64,000 bases of DNA, from positions 44,176,501 through 44,240,500 of the forward strand of contig NC_091257.1 in the NCBI RefSeq assembly GCF_042477335.2. Reading direction: 5' to 3'. The stretch's first letter is position 1, and every line of letters begins with the position of its first letter. Below the pieces are notes generated by a model that was given only the letters and a program-made list of their open reading frames with translations, made no database searches and was not told the DNA's origin. The DNA is from Ovis canadensis (Eukaryota > Chordata > Mammalia > Artiodactyla > Bovidae). Of this stretch, positions 24,681-33,109 are shown piece by piece. The translations under genes and the position numbers were made by a program.

Positions 24681-26087
24681 ATAGATTAGTGAAATTTACA
24701 GAGTAAAATATCATAAGCATTTATCCAAGAGTTTACTTTTCTTCCATATCCAGGTAACACTTCACTTATTTGACTGTTTTCCCCACTGGATTATTAAGCA
24801 TTGTGAGGGCAAGAGACTCTTAGTCTAAGACACCATTGTATCCCAACCCCCAGAATAGCCCCTGAACTATGTTCTCAAGAGTCTGCTGTACTCCCAAATT
24901 TTCTTACATCCACAACTGGAAGATTTGCCAATCAAACTTCATAGTTTTTTGGGTTTTTTTTCTTTTACTTTTTCAAGGTGAAAATACCTTTAACATTTTT
25001 CTGATTATAAAATGACACTCATAAATTAAAATTAAAGAAGCAAAACATCCTCTGTTCTAGCACCTTGAGTAACAAATGTTAAGTTATTTTTGGCGAACAT
25101 CTTGATAATCTTTTCATTCACTTACCAACCATTTTTGCAGTGTCTCATATATGTTAAAACACTTGAGTACTTTTATCAGCAGAAGATTATGTCAAATTAT
25201 AATTTTGCCTGCTGACATTTACATTGTCTAAAGGACAGTGCCAAATACAAAAAGAAATGCCTGTATACAGTATGATACCTAATAATACACTCACAGTATA
25301 TATACTATTGTATATTTCTTCACAGTATATATAATACTGTGAAGGTCTTAGGCAGTCACAAACTATTTCATCACAGTTTTTAAAAATTGAGAAAACAGTC
25401 TCAGAGCACAAAACTAGAGGGAAATGCCAGAATTTCTAAAATAACGGTGATCATGTAACATTTATAATAATATTGCTCTTTATTTGCTTTAATTCATTAT
25501 TTCCTTTTTGAATTGTGGTCTCACCATGTGAGTACTCTGCAATATATAGAGAGTAATATGGCATGTATTATTTTTGTGTTCTAGATGTGGAAATAGATTC
25601 AGAGAAGTTAAATAATTTCCAAAGGTCTCAGAGCAAATAAATGGGTTTTGAACTAATGTTCAAGTGCTTTTTTGGTATACTTAATTTTTCTTGATTGCCT
25701 ACTATGCTAAGCACATTATATGCATTTTTTTTCATTTAAATTCACATTTTCTGATGTCCATTCTGCTATATTCTATAAGTCTCAAAGAAGAAAATTTATG
25801 TAAATGGAAAAGGAGACATTCCATGGATTTCAAAAGTATGTTTTCTGTGGTTTTTATAAAGGAAAATTGGGAGGTGGAGGCATAATTCTGTATTTATTTT
25901 TCTTGAGGACACTGGTGTATGTTTGTTGTTTAGTCACTAAGTTTAGTGACTTTATTTCCCTCTTCATCTACAGCCAGGATTTACCAACATCTCAAACTGT
26001 TTAGTCTCATGATTGCTTTATACTCTTTGAAATTATTGAAAACCGAAGGAACTTTTGTTTGTACTTGTTATACATATATCTAGTTAT

Positions 26088-26290
26088 TTGTTGTTATTGG
26101 CCAGTCGCTAAGTCATGTCTGACTCTTTGCGATCCCCTGGACTGTAACCCATCAGACTCCTTTGTCCATGGGATTATCCTGGCAAGAATACTGAAGTGGG
26201 TTGCAATTTCCTTCTCTAGGAGATCTTCCCGACTCAGGGATTGCATTAGCAGGCAAATTCTTTAACACTGAGCCACACAAACTTCCTCCA
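26088..26290 (-). repeat. Bov-tA-type SINE
   Basis: Reverse copy with GTCGCTAAGTCATGTCTGAC and GGAGATCTTCCCGACTCAGG. Confidence 0.8.
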
Positions 26291-26739
26291 CAGTGTTATT
26301 TACTATATAGAAATTAAAGCCAAGATATTTTAAAAATAATCATTCATTTGTAAATTAAGTTAACATTAGCACAAGTAACATTTTTGAAAATAAATTTAGT
26401 GGCAAGAGTGGTATTGTTTATATTTTTGAAATCTTTTTAGTTTCTGGCTGAAAAAGATAGCTCTATTTTATTATCTGTTCCTTCATTCAGTCTGTTCCAG
26501 GGTCCAAGTTGTGTAACCTCTGGAAAACTTCGTCATATACTCATCAGAGGAAAGTGAAGAAGGCAGATAACATCTTGGTATTATCATGAAGTAGTTTGAA
26601 ATTATGACCCCCTGGAAGGATCTTGAGGTCCTTTTACTTTACTTTGAGAATTGCTGCTCTAGACAGTAGACACAGTAATGTGTGTTAAAGACAAAAGGCC
26701 TAATCTGTCCCCTGGAATTAATGGGATCCAAGACTAAAG

Positions 26740-27011
26740 AGAAGGCAATGGCACCCCACTCCAGTACTCTTGCCTGGAAACTCCATGGACGGAGGAGCCT
26801 GGTGGGCTGCGGTCCATGGGGTCGCTAAGACTCAGACATGACTGAGCGACTTCACTTTCACTTTTCACTTTCATGCATTGGAGAAGGAAATGGCAACCCA
26901 CTCCAATGTTCTTGCCTGGAGAATCCCAGGGACGGGGGAGCCTGGTGGGCTGCCGTCTATGGGGTCACACACAGTCAGACACGACTGAAGCGACTTAGCA
27001 GCAGCAGCAGC
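26740..27011 (+). repeat. BOV-A2 dimeric SINE with (AGC)n tail
   Basis: Two tandem monomers, each opening with AGAAGG(C/A)AATGGCA(C/A)CC, joined by CACTTTCACTTTTCACTTTC, ending in AGCAGCAGCAGCAGC. A 10-bp direct repeat AAGACTAAAG lies at 26730-26739 and 27012-27021. The good conservation suggests a fairly young copy. Confidence 0.88.
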
Positions 27012-27279
27012 AAGACTAAAGGAACAAAAGAAACGATTTATGAAAGAGTCCAATACATTCTCTAAAATGCCACTGAAACTGATCAAGAGCCCCAAAACAG
27101 ACAAGATAACAGTTTGGTAAGTACACTAAAGAGTGCAAGGGAGAGAGAATCTATTTTAGACAGGGTGACCAGGAGAGGTCTCTGAAGAAGTGACATTTAA
27201 GCTGAGACCCAGCAATGTGAAGAGTGGGAGGGCCATGTCCTCTGCACTAGGAAGTAATTTGGGCTACCTTACATTATTT

Positions 27280-27384
27280 CCTTGTTTATTATCTGCTCCT
27301 CCCACAAGGAGGACAGGGTCTTTCTCTTTCTTGTCCATTGTTACATTCCCAGCACCTCATATAGAACCTGCCAAGTAGGATATG
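27280..27384 (+). repeat. L2 LINE 3' fragment
   Basis: AGGACAGGGTCTTTCTC, then CATTGTTACATTCCCAGCAC and ATAGAACCTGCCAAGTAGG match the L2 3' end. Confidence 0.6.
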
Positions 27385-27389
27385 CACAT

Positions 27390-27742
27390 TGACAGGTTTT
27401 TTTTTTTGGCGGCACCACACAGCATGTGGGATCCCAGTTCCCTGTTGTTATTTAGTTGCTAAGTCTTATCTGACTGTCTATAAACCCCATGGCCTGTAGC
27501 ACACCAGCCTGCTCTGTTCATGGGATTTCCCAGGCAAGAGTACTGGAGTGGATTGCCATTTCCTTCTCCAGGGGATCTTCGTGATCCAGTGATGGAACCC
27601 ACGTCTCCTGCTTGTCAAGCAGATTCTTTACCACTGAGCCACCTGGAAAACTCTCTTAGTTCCCTGACCGGGAATCAAACCTGTTCCCCTTACATTGGAA
27701 GCATAGAGTCCTAACCACTGGACCACCAATGGAGTTCCATAA
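27390..27742 (-). repeat. CHR-like SINE split by a later Bov-tA
   Basis: The outer element runs from GGCGGCACCACACAGCATGT to 27444 and resumes at 27658 with AGTTCCCTGACCGGGAATCA and CACTGGACCACC. AGTTCCCTG at 27436-27444 and 27658-27666 is the target duplication of the inner element. Confidence 0.8.
27445..27657 (-). repeat. Bov-tA-type SINE nested in a CHR-like SINE
   Basis: Reverse copy: TTATTTAGTTGCTAAGTCTT, then ACCCCATGGCCTGTAGCACA, ending in TTTACCACTGAGCCACCTGG. Confidence 0.85.
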
Positions 27743-27784
27743 TGACAGGTTTCTGAATGAGTAAAACAAGTCCTAAAGAATAGT

Positions 27785-28272
27785 GAGCAGAAGGAGAGAG
27801 ACACAAATATTCAAAAGAGAGGTTTCCAGTCCCACTAAGATGTGTGGGCTATTAGAAGGTTGGGATTGTATTCCAGGCACATTGGGAGATGTTTAAAGCA
27901 GAAGGAGGCCACGTTCCACTTAGGTTTGAGTCCACATTTTCAGCTGTATGGAAGATGGACTGGAGGGGAGCAATAGTGGAGTGACATCAGGTAGGCTTTT
28001 TGCAAGACTCTGGTTGTGAAATGATGGCCTGGACTAATAGCAACAGTGATGGAGAGGAGAGGCAGAAGCAAGGTGTATTTTAGACCTATAACTAACATGA
28101 CTTGCGGATGGAGTTAATTTGGAGAATAAGGATAGGGTGAATCAAGATGATGCTGGGATTTCTTCTTAAATACCTGAGCAGGTGGTCCAGCATATGGAGA
28201 TGAGACAGTTCATGGGGCTGCAGTGGAGAAGACCAGGCTGGGAGGCAAAAATCAAGGGTACTTTTCTGAGTA
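27785..28272 (+). repeat. Ancient mammalian interspersed repeat, left part
   Basis: Purine-rich sequence of a widely dispersed family I recognise but cannot name safely (GGAGGGGAGCAATAGTGGAG, ATGATGGCCTGGACTAATAG). It is interrupted by the Tigger element and appears to continue after 30862 (CACCTAAGTGGATATGTCAG). Confidence 0.45.
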
Positions 28273-28524
28273 CAGTCAGTCCTCTCTTACACAAGCTTTC
28301 ACCTTCCAAAGTTTCAGTCACCTACACTGAATTCCATAAATGGAAAATCCCAGAAATAAGCAATAAGCTTTAAATTGCACACTGTTCAGCATAGTGTGGT
28401 GGCATCTTGGCTGCCCTGGGACTTGACTCATCCTTGTTCATTGTATCTATCTCGCCCCTCAGTCACTTAGTGGTAGTCATCATCAGATTGACTGTCGTGG
28501 TGTCACAGTGCTTGTGTTCAGGTC

Positions 28525-29690
28525 ACCCTTATCTTGTGATCCACACAGTCAAAGGCTTTAGCGTAGCCAATGAAGCAAAAGGAGATTTTTTTTTTTTTAA
28601 TTCCCTTGCTTCTTCTATGACCCAGCTATGCGAAAGCCTTTGACTGTCCAGGATCACAACAAATTGGAAAACTGTTAAAGAGATGGGAATATCAGACCAC
28701 CTTACCTGCCTCCTGAGGAACTTTTATGCAGGACAAGAAGTAACAGAACCCAACATAGAACAAGGGACTGGTTCAAAATTGGGAAAGGCTGTATATTATC
28801 ACCCTGCTTATTTAACTTATATGCGGAGTACATCATGCAAAATGCCAGGCTGGACGAAGCACAAGCTAGAATCAAGATTGTCAGGAGAAATACCAACAAC
28901 CACACATATGCAGATAATACCACTTTAATGGCAGAAAGCGAAGAGGAACTAAAGAACCTCTTGATGAAGGTGAAAGAGGAGAGTGTAAAAACTGGCTTAA
29001 AACTCAGCATTCAAAAAATGAAGATCATGGTATCTAGTTCTGTCACTTCACGACAAATAGGAAAAAGTGGAAACCGTGACATTTTATTTTCTGGGGCTCC
29101 AAAATCACTGCAGATGGTGACTGCAGCCACCAAAATAAAAGACACTTGCTCCTTGGAAGAAAAGCTATGACAAATCTAGACAGCATATTAAAAAGCAGAG
29201 ATATTACTTTGCTGACAAAGGTCCATATAGTCAAAGCTATGGTTTTTCCAGTATTCATGTACAGATGTGAGAGTTGGGCCATAAAGAAGGCTGAGCACCA
29301 AAGAATTGATGCTTTCAAACTGTGGTGTTGGAGAAGACTCTTTTAAGAGTCTCTTGGACAGCAAAGAGATCAAACTGGTCAATCCTAAAGGAAATGAACC
29401 CTGAATGTTCATTGGAAAGACTGATGGTAAAGCTGAAGCTCAAATACTTGGGCCACCTGATGGTAAGAGCCAATTCATTGGAAAAGACCCTGATTCTGGG
29501 AAAGACTGAGGGTAAGAGGAGAAGGCGGTGACAGCAGATGAGATGGTTGAATGGCATCACTGACTCAATGGACATGAGTTTGAGCAAACTCAGGGAGATG
29601 GTGAAGGACAGGGAAGCCTGGTGTGCTATGGTTCATGGGGTCACAAACAGTCAGACATGACTTAGTGACTGAACAACAACAACAGCCTTA
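28525..29690 (+). mobile_element. BovB LINE, 5'-truncated with inverted 5' end
   Basis: From about 28635 the element reads in sense: GATGGGAATATCAGACCACC, the catalytic YADN region (usually YADD) near 28905-28925, and the tail ending in ACTGAACAACAACAACAG. Its first ~100 bases are in the opposite orientation (GATCCACACAGTCAAAGGCT), the signature of twin priming. Open segments 28683-28928, 28835-29170 and 29146-29346 are frameshifted pieces of the reverse-transcriptase ORF, so it is dead. Confidence 0.85.
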
Positions 29691-30062
29691 ATAATGACCC
29701 CACAGCACACAAGGAGTGATGTGGCAATTCAGATATGCCAAAGATAAGACATAAAGTACTTCATTTAAGTGAAAGAGTGAAAGTTCTTGACTTAGTAAGG
29801 AAAGGGGAAAAGTCATTTGCTGAGATTCCCATGATCTTCGGTAAAAACGAATGTTCTATAAAATTGTGAAGAAGGAAAAAAATCCGTGCAAGTTTTGCTG
29901 TGACACCTCAAACTGAAAAAGTTACCACCACAGCAAGTATTAAGTGCTTCATTAAGATGGAAAAGATCCAATTTCTACACGGTATTTTGAAAGAGACCAC
30001 AGTCACATAACTTTCATTACTATATAACTGTCCAACCATCATTATTTATTTTTGTTAATCCC

Positions 30063-30709
30063 TTCAGTTCAGTTCAGTCACTCAGTCGCATCTGACTCTT
30101 TGCGACCCCATGGATTGCAGCACGCCAGGCCTCCCTGTCCATCACCAACTCCTGGAGTTAACTCAAACTTATGTCCATTGAGTAGGTGATGCCATCCAAC
30201 CATCTCATCCTCTGCTGTCCCCTTCTCCTGCCTTCAATCTGTCCCAGCATTAAGGTCTTTTCAAATGAGTCAGTTCTTCACATCAGGGGGACAAAGTATT
30301 GGAGTTTCAGCTTCAAAATCAGTCTTTCCAATGAATATTCAGGACTGATTTTATTTAGGATGGACTGGTTGGATCTCCTTGCAGTCCAAGGGACTCTCAA
30401 GAGTCTTCTCCAACACCACAGTTCAAAAGCATCAATTCTTTGGCGCTCAGCTTTCTTTATAGTCCAGCTCTCACATCCTTACATGACTACTGGAAAAATC
30501 ATAGCTTTGACTGGACAGACCTTTGTTGGCAAAGTAATGTCTCTGCTTTTGAATATGCTGTCTAGGTTGGTCATAACTTTTCCTCCAAGGAGTGAGCTTC
30601 TTTTAATTTCATGGCTGCAGTCACCATCTGCGGTGATTTTGGAGCCCCCCAAAATAAAGTCTGACACTGCTTCCACTGCTTCTCCATCTATTTGCCATGA
30701 AGTGATGGT
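30063..30709 (-). mobile_element. BovB LINE 3' fragment
   Basis: Reverse copy starting TTCAGTTCAGTTCAGTCACT and covering the 3' 0.65 kb, including the CGCCAGGCCTCCCTGTCCAT block. It lies inside the Tigger relic. Confidence 0.9.
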
Positions 30710-30861
30710 GCTGTGCCTAATTTGTAAATTAAACCTTCATCATAGAAGTATGTTTAGGGAAAACCATAGTATTTATAGGGTTCAGTACTATCTGTGGTCT
30801 CAGGCATCCACTGGGAGTTTTGGAACATACTCGAGGCGAATAAGGGGATATATACAATCTG

Positions 30862-31200
30862 ATATGTTGGTTTAAACACCTAAGTGGATATGTCAGCTAG
30901 GCACTGTGGATATTCAAGTCTGGAATTGAGAATAGAGGTCAGGACTAGAGACAGAAAGTTGGGAATCTTAACTGGAAAAGATATTTAAATCCATAGGAAT
31001 TGAGGCAGTCACTTAGGAAAAGAGCATAAGAGAAATGCCCCAAGGCCAAATCTTGAACCCCAGCATTTAGGTTGGATAGAGGAAAGGGAGCCAACATAGG
31101 AGTTAAACAGTGGCCAGTGAGGTGGGGGGAAACCAAGAGGGAAGTAGAGGGCAGTTGAGTGAGGCTGGATGCTATTGAGTGAAGGTAATCTGAAAACATA
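30862..31200 (+). repeat. Ancient mammalian interspersed repeat, right part
   Basis: Continuation of the repeat split by the Tigger insertion: CACCTAAGTGGATATGTCAG, GATATTCAAGTCTGGAATTG, GTGGCCAGTGAGGTGGGGGG. Related sequence follows at about 31260-31520. Confidence 0.4.
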
Positions 31201-31534
31201 GAAGCAGAGAGTATACGGGGGTGGGGGGTTCCCAGGGGGGTAGCCCTTGGAAGTAGGTGAGGTGCTATCCAGGTCTTAAAGGGTCTGTAGGAATCATCCT
31301 AGCATAGGCAGGGGGAGAGTTGGCATTTTCTAGGCAGAGGGAACAGGTTTGACAGAAATCCTGCAGACAAGGAGCAGGAGATTGAATATTCGAGGAAGTT
31401 ACAATTAGAACAGAAGGAAATGAGCAGTGAGGCTTGAGAAGTGGGCAGGAACCACCATATCACAAAGGGCCCTCCATGTAGCAGGGTTGGATAGGACCTT
31501 CTATTCCTTATTATCAAGGTAATAAGATGCTCAT

Positions 31535-31769
31535 AACCTTGTAGCTCAGTCAAGTATACACCTTCAGTGCAGGAGGAGTCTGCCTGCAGAGTCCACCTGC
31601 AATGCAGGAGACCCCGGTTCAATTCCTGGGTTGGGAATATCCCCTGGAGAAGTAAATAGCAAGCCACTCCAGTATTTTTGCCTGGGAAATCCTATGGACA
31701 AAAGAGCTTGGCTGGCTAGAGTCCATGGGGTCACAAGAGCTGGACACAACTTAGCGACTAAACCATTAC
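31535..31769 (+). repeat. Bov-tA-type SINE
   Basis: GAGACCCCGGTTCAATTCCT, CACTCCAGTATTTTTGCCTG and AACTTAGCGACTAAACCA. An 11-bp duplication AAGATGCTCAT flanks it at about 31525 and 31770. Confidence 0.85.
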
Positions 31770-32450
31770 AAGATGCTCATTATAGAAAATTCGTAAAAAC
31801 AAGAAGTCAAAAAGGAAACCACTTCCCTGAGACTTTATATCTATCTTCCTATACATTTCCTAACATAGTTGAAACTTTATTTTACAGCTTTTGGTTGTTT
31901 TATATTTTAAGAAGTTTTGTTAAACACTTCTCCATGACACCAAAGGCTTCATAAACGTCTTTAATGGCTTGACAGTATTTCATAATGTAATCAAACAAAT
32001 TAATTCCTTTAATGTTCTGTTTATTCCCAACATCGCAAACTTACGTAGGATGCTTTAAAATCTTTTTGTATTTTACATAAATTTCTTTTAAAAATCCTTG
32101 GTAGACGTCAAACGGCTTTCTACCGAACTTCTGCGATTTACTCTTGGAAGATTTCTGCTTCAGATCGTTTATAACAGTCACCATGGATGCGGTGTGATGG
32201 ATGGATGGGGACGGGGTGGGAGTGGAGACCTGTGTGGTCCAGGTATGAGGACCTGGGCGTCCTGCAGCCTGGCTACAAGGATGCGGCTCCACCCCCAGGC
32301 GTGGGGGCGTAGTCCGGGAGCTAGTCAGAAACACAGAACTCCAGATCTCAGCCCAGCTCGCCGCACCGCCACCCCCATTCCAATCTGCATGTTAACAAGA
32401 TGTCCAGATGACTCCTATGCCCTTTCAGATGTGAGAAGCACTGATCTAGA

Positions 32451-32602
32451 CCAGTGGTTTCAAATTGCACACTGAGAATCACCTGGGGAGCTTTAAAAAT
32501 TCCAACGTTTCCGTTACACCCCATTCCTATTGAATCTCCGAGAGTGAAACAAAAACAAAACCTCCAAGGGGTCCCAATGTACAGCCAATTTTGGGAACGT
32601 GT
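32451..32602 (+). repeat. MER5-like hAT-Charlie MITE
   Basis: CCAGTGGTTTCAAATTGCAC followed by GAATCACCTGGGGAGCTTT is the MER5-type left part. The flanking GATCTAGA at 32443-32450 and 32603-32610 fits the 8-bp hAT target duplication. Confidence 0.7.
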
Positions 32603-32897
32603 GATCTAGAGGCAGAGTCTAGAAGGAAACAAGGGTTTGTCGGGCTCAGGTGGCTGAGGAACAATTATGACGGAGGGGGGGTGGGAACATACACTGCGCT
32701 TGGAATTCTGCACATTGCACACCCAGCACCCAGGCATAAAACATAATTACTGTAGGAAAGCCTGACTGATGCCCGTTCCCTGAACTAAGCGCTCAGCCAG
32801 CCAAGCCAGTGCTGGTGGCCGCTCACCTAAGCGAGCGCTCCCAGATTCCGACCGCTTGCCCCGCCCCCGTCCGCGCGGTCCCCGCGAAAGACTTGGG

Positions 32898-32913
32898 GCG
32901 CAGGCGCAGGCGC
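32898..32913 (+). promoter_or_regulatory. Two overlapping NRF1-type sites
   Basis: GCGCAGGCGC occurs twice, at 32898-32907 and 32904-32913, close to the NRF1 consensus GCGCANGCGC. It sits about 170 bp upstream of the SUV39H2 start codon. Confidence 0.6.
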
Positions 32914-32943
32914 ATTCGCCGCCGCGGCTGGGACGGCCGCCGC

Positions 32944-32951
32944 TGACGTCA
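32944..32951. promoter_or_regulatory. Full palindromic cAMP response element (TGACGTCA)
   Basis: Perfect 8-bp CRE within the CpG island, 128 bp upstream of the SUV39H2 ATG. CREB/ATF binding is an inference from the motif. Confidence 0.65.
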
Positions 32952-33010
32952 GGACGCCTCGCGGGTTCTAGGCCCCCGCCCGGGCTCCCGCGTTCCGCGC
33001 GGGCTGTGCG

Positions 33011-33021
33011 GAGGCGGGGCG
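33011..33021 (+). promoter_or_regulatory. GC box (Sp1-type)
   Basis: GAGGCGGGGCG. Another, in reverse, lies at about 32859-32868 (CCCCGCCCCC). Confidence 0.5.
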
Positions 33022-33057
33022 TTGGGCCAGCGGAGCTATCCCGTCAGACCGCGCCAG

Positions 33058-33063
33058 TTTGAA
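33058..33063 (+). promoter_or_regulatory. Candidate CHR cell-cycle element (TTTGAA)
   Basis: TTTGAA preceded within a few bases by CCGCGCC, resembling the CDE/CHR pair used by DREAM/MuvB for G2/M genes, 16 bp before the start codon. The motif is short, so chance is possible. Confidence 0.35.
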
Positions 33064-33078
33064 TGAAAGCTCCTCAAG

Positions 33079-33109
33079 ATGGCGGCGGCCGGGGCCGAGG
33101 CGCCAGGAG
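33079..33109 (+). CDS. SUV39H2: SUV39H2 coding exon 1, residues 1-10
   Basis: [10 protein letters not shown] within the CpG island, donor GTGAGG, phase 1. Confidence 0.92.

Larger units (their letters stand above)
28273..30861 (+). mobile_element. Tigger-type (pogo, Tc1/mariner superfamily) DNA transposon relic with two BovB insertions
   Basis: The left end CAGTCCTCTCTTAC follows TA at 28271. Internal blocks TAAATGGAAAATCCCAGAAA, AGTGCTTGTGTTCAGGTCAC, CAATTCAGATATGCCAAAGA and AGTGAAAGAGTGAAAGTTCT belong to a Tigger element and its decayed transposase N-terminus. The right end has TCTCAGGCATCCACTGGGAG and the AATAAGGGGAT terminal block. The transposase reading frame is destroyed by stops and by the insertions at about 28525-29690 and 30063-30709. 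I judge it closest to Tigger7. Confidence 0.7.
23074..32820. other. HSPA14-SUV39H2 intergenic spacer
   Basis: No coding exon or RNA gene seen. From 23.1 to 24.1 kb and from 24.9 to 26.0 kb it is AT-rich unique sequence (weak L2-like match near 24780-24865, weak MIR-like match near 25530-25665). The rest is mostly transposon relics, listed separately, with the densest nest at 27.4-31.2 kb. Confidence 0.6.

Noticed and set aside
28683-29531. Plus-strand open frames (28683-28928, 28835-29170, 29146-29346, 29322-29531) as genes
   Set aside because: They are broken segments of a second BovB copy inside a Tigger relic.
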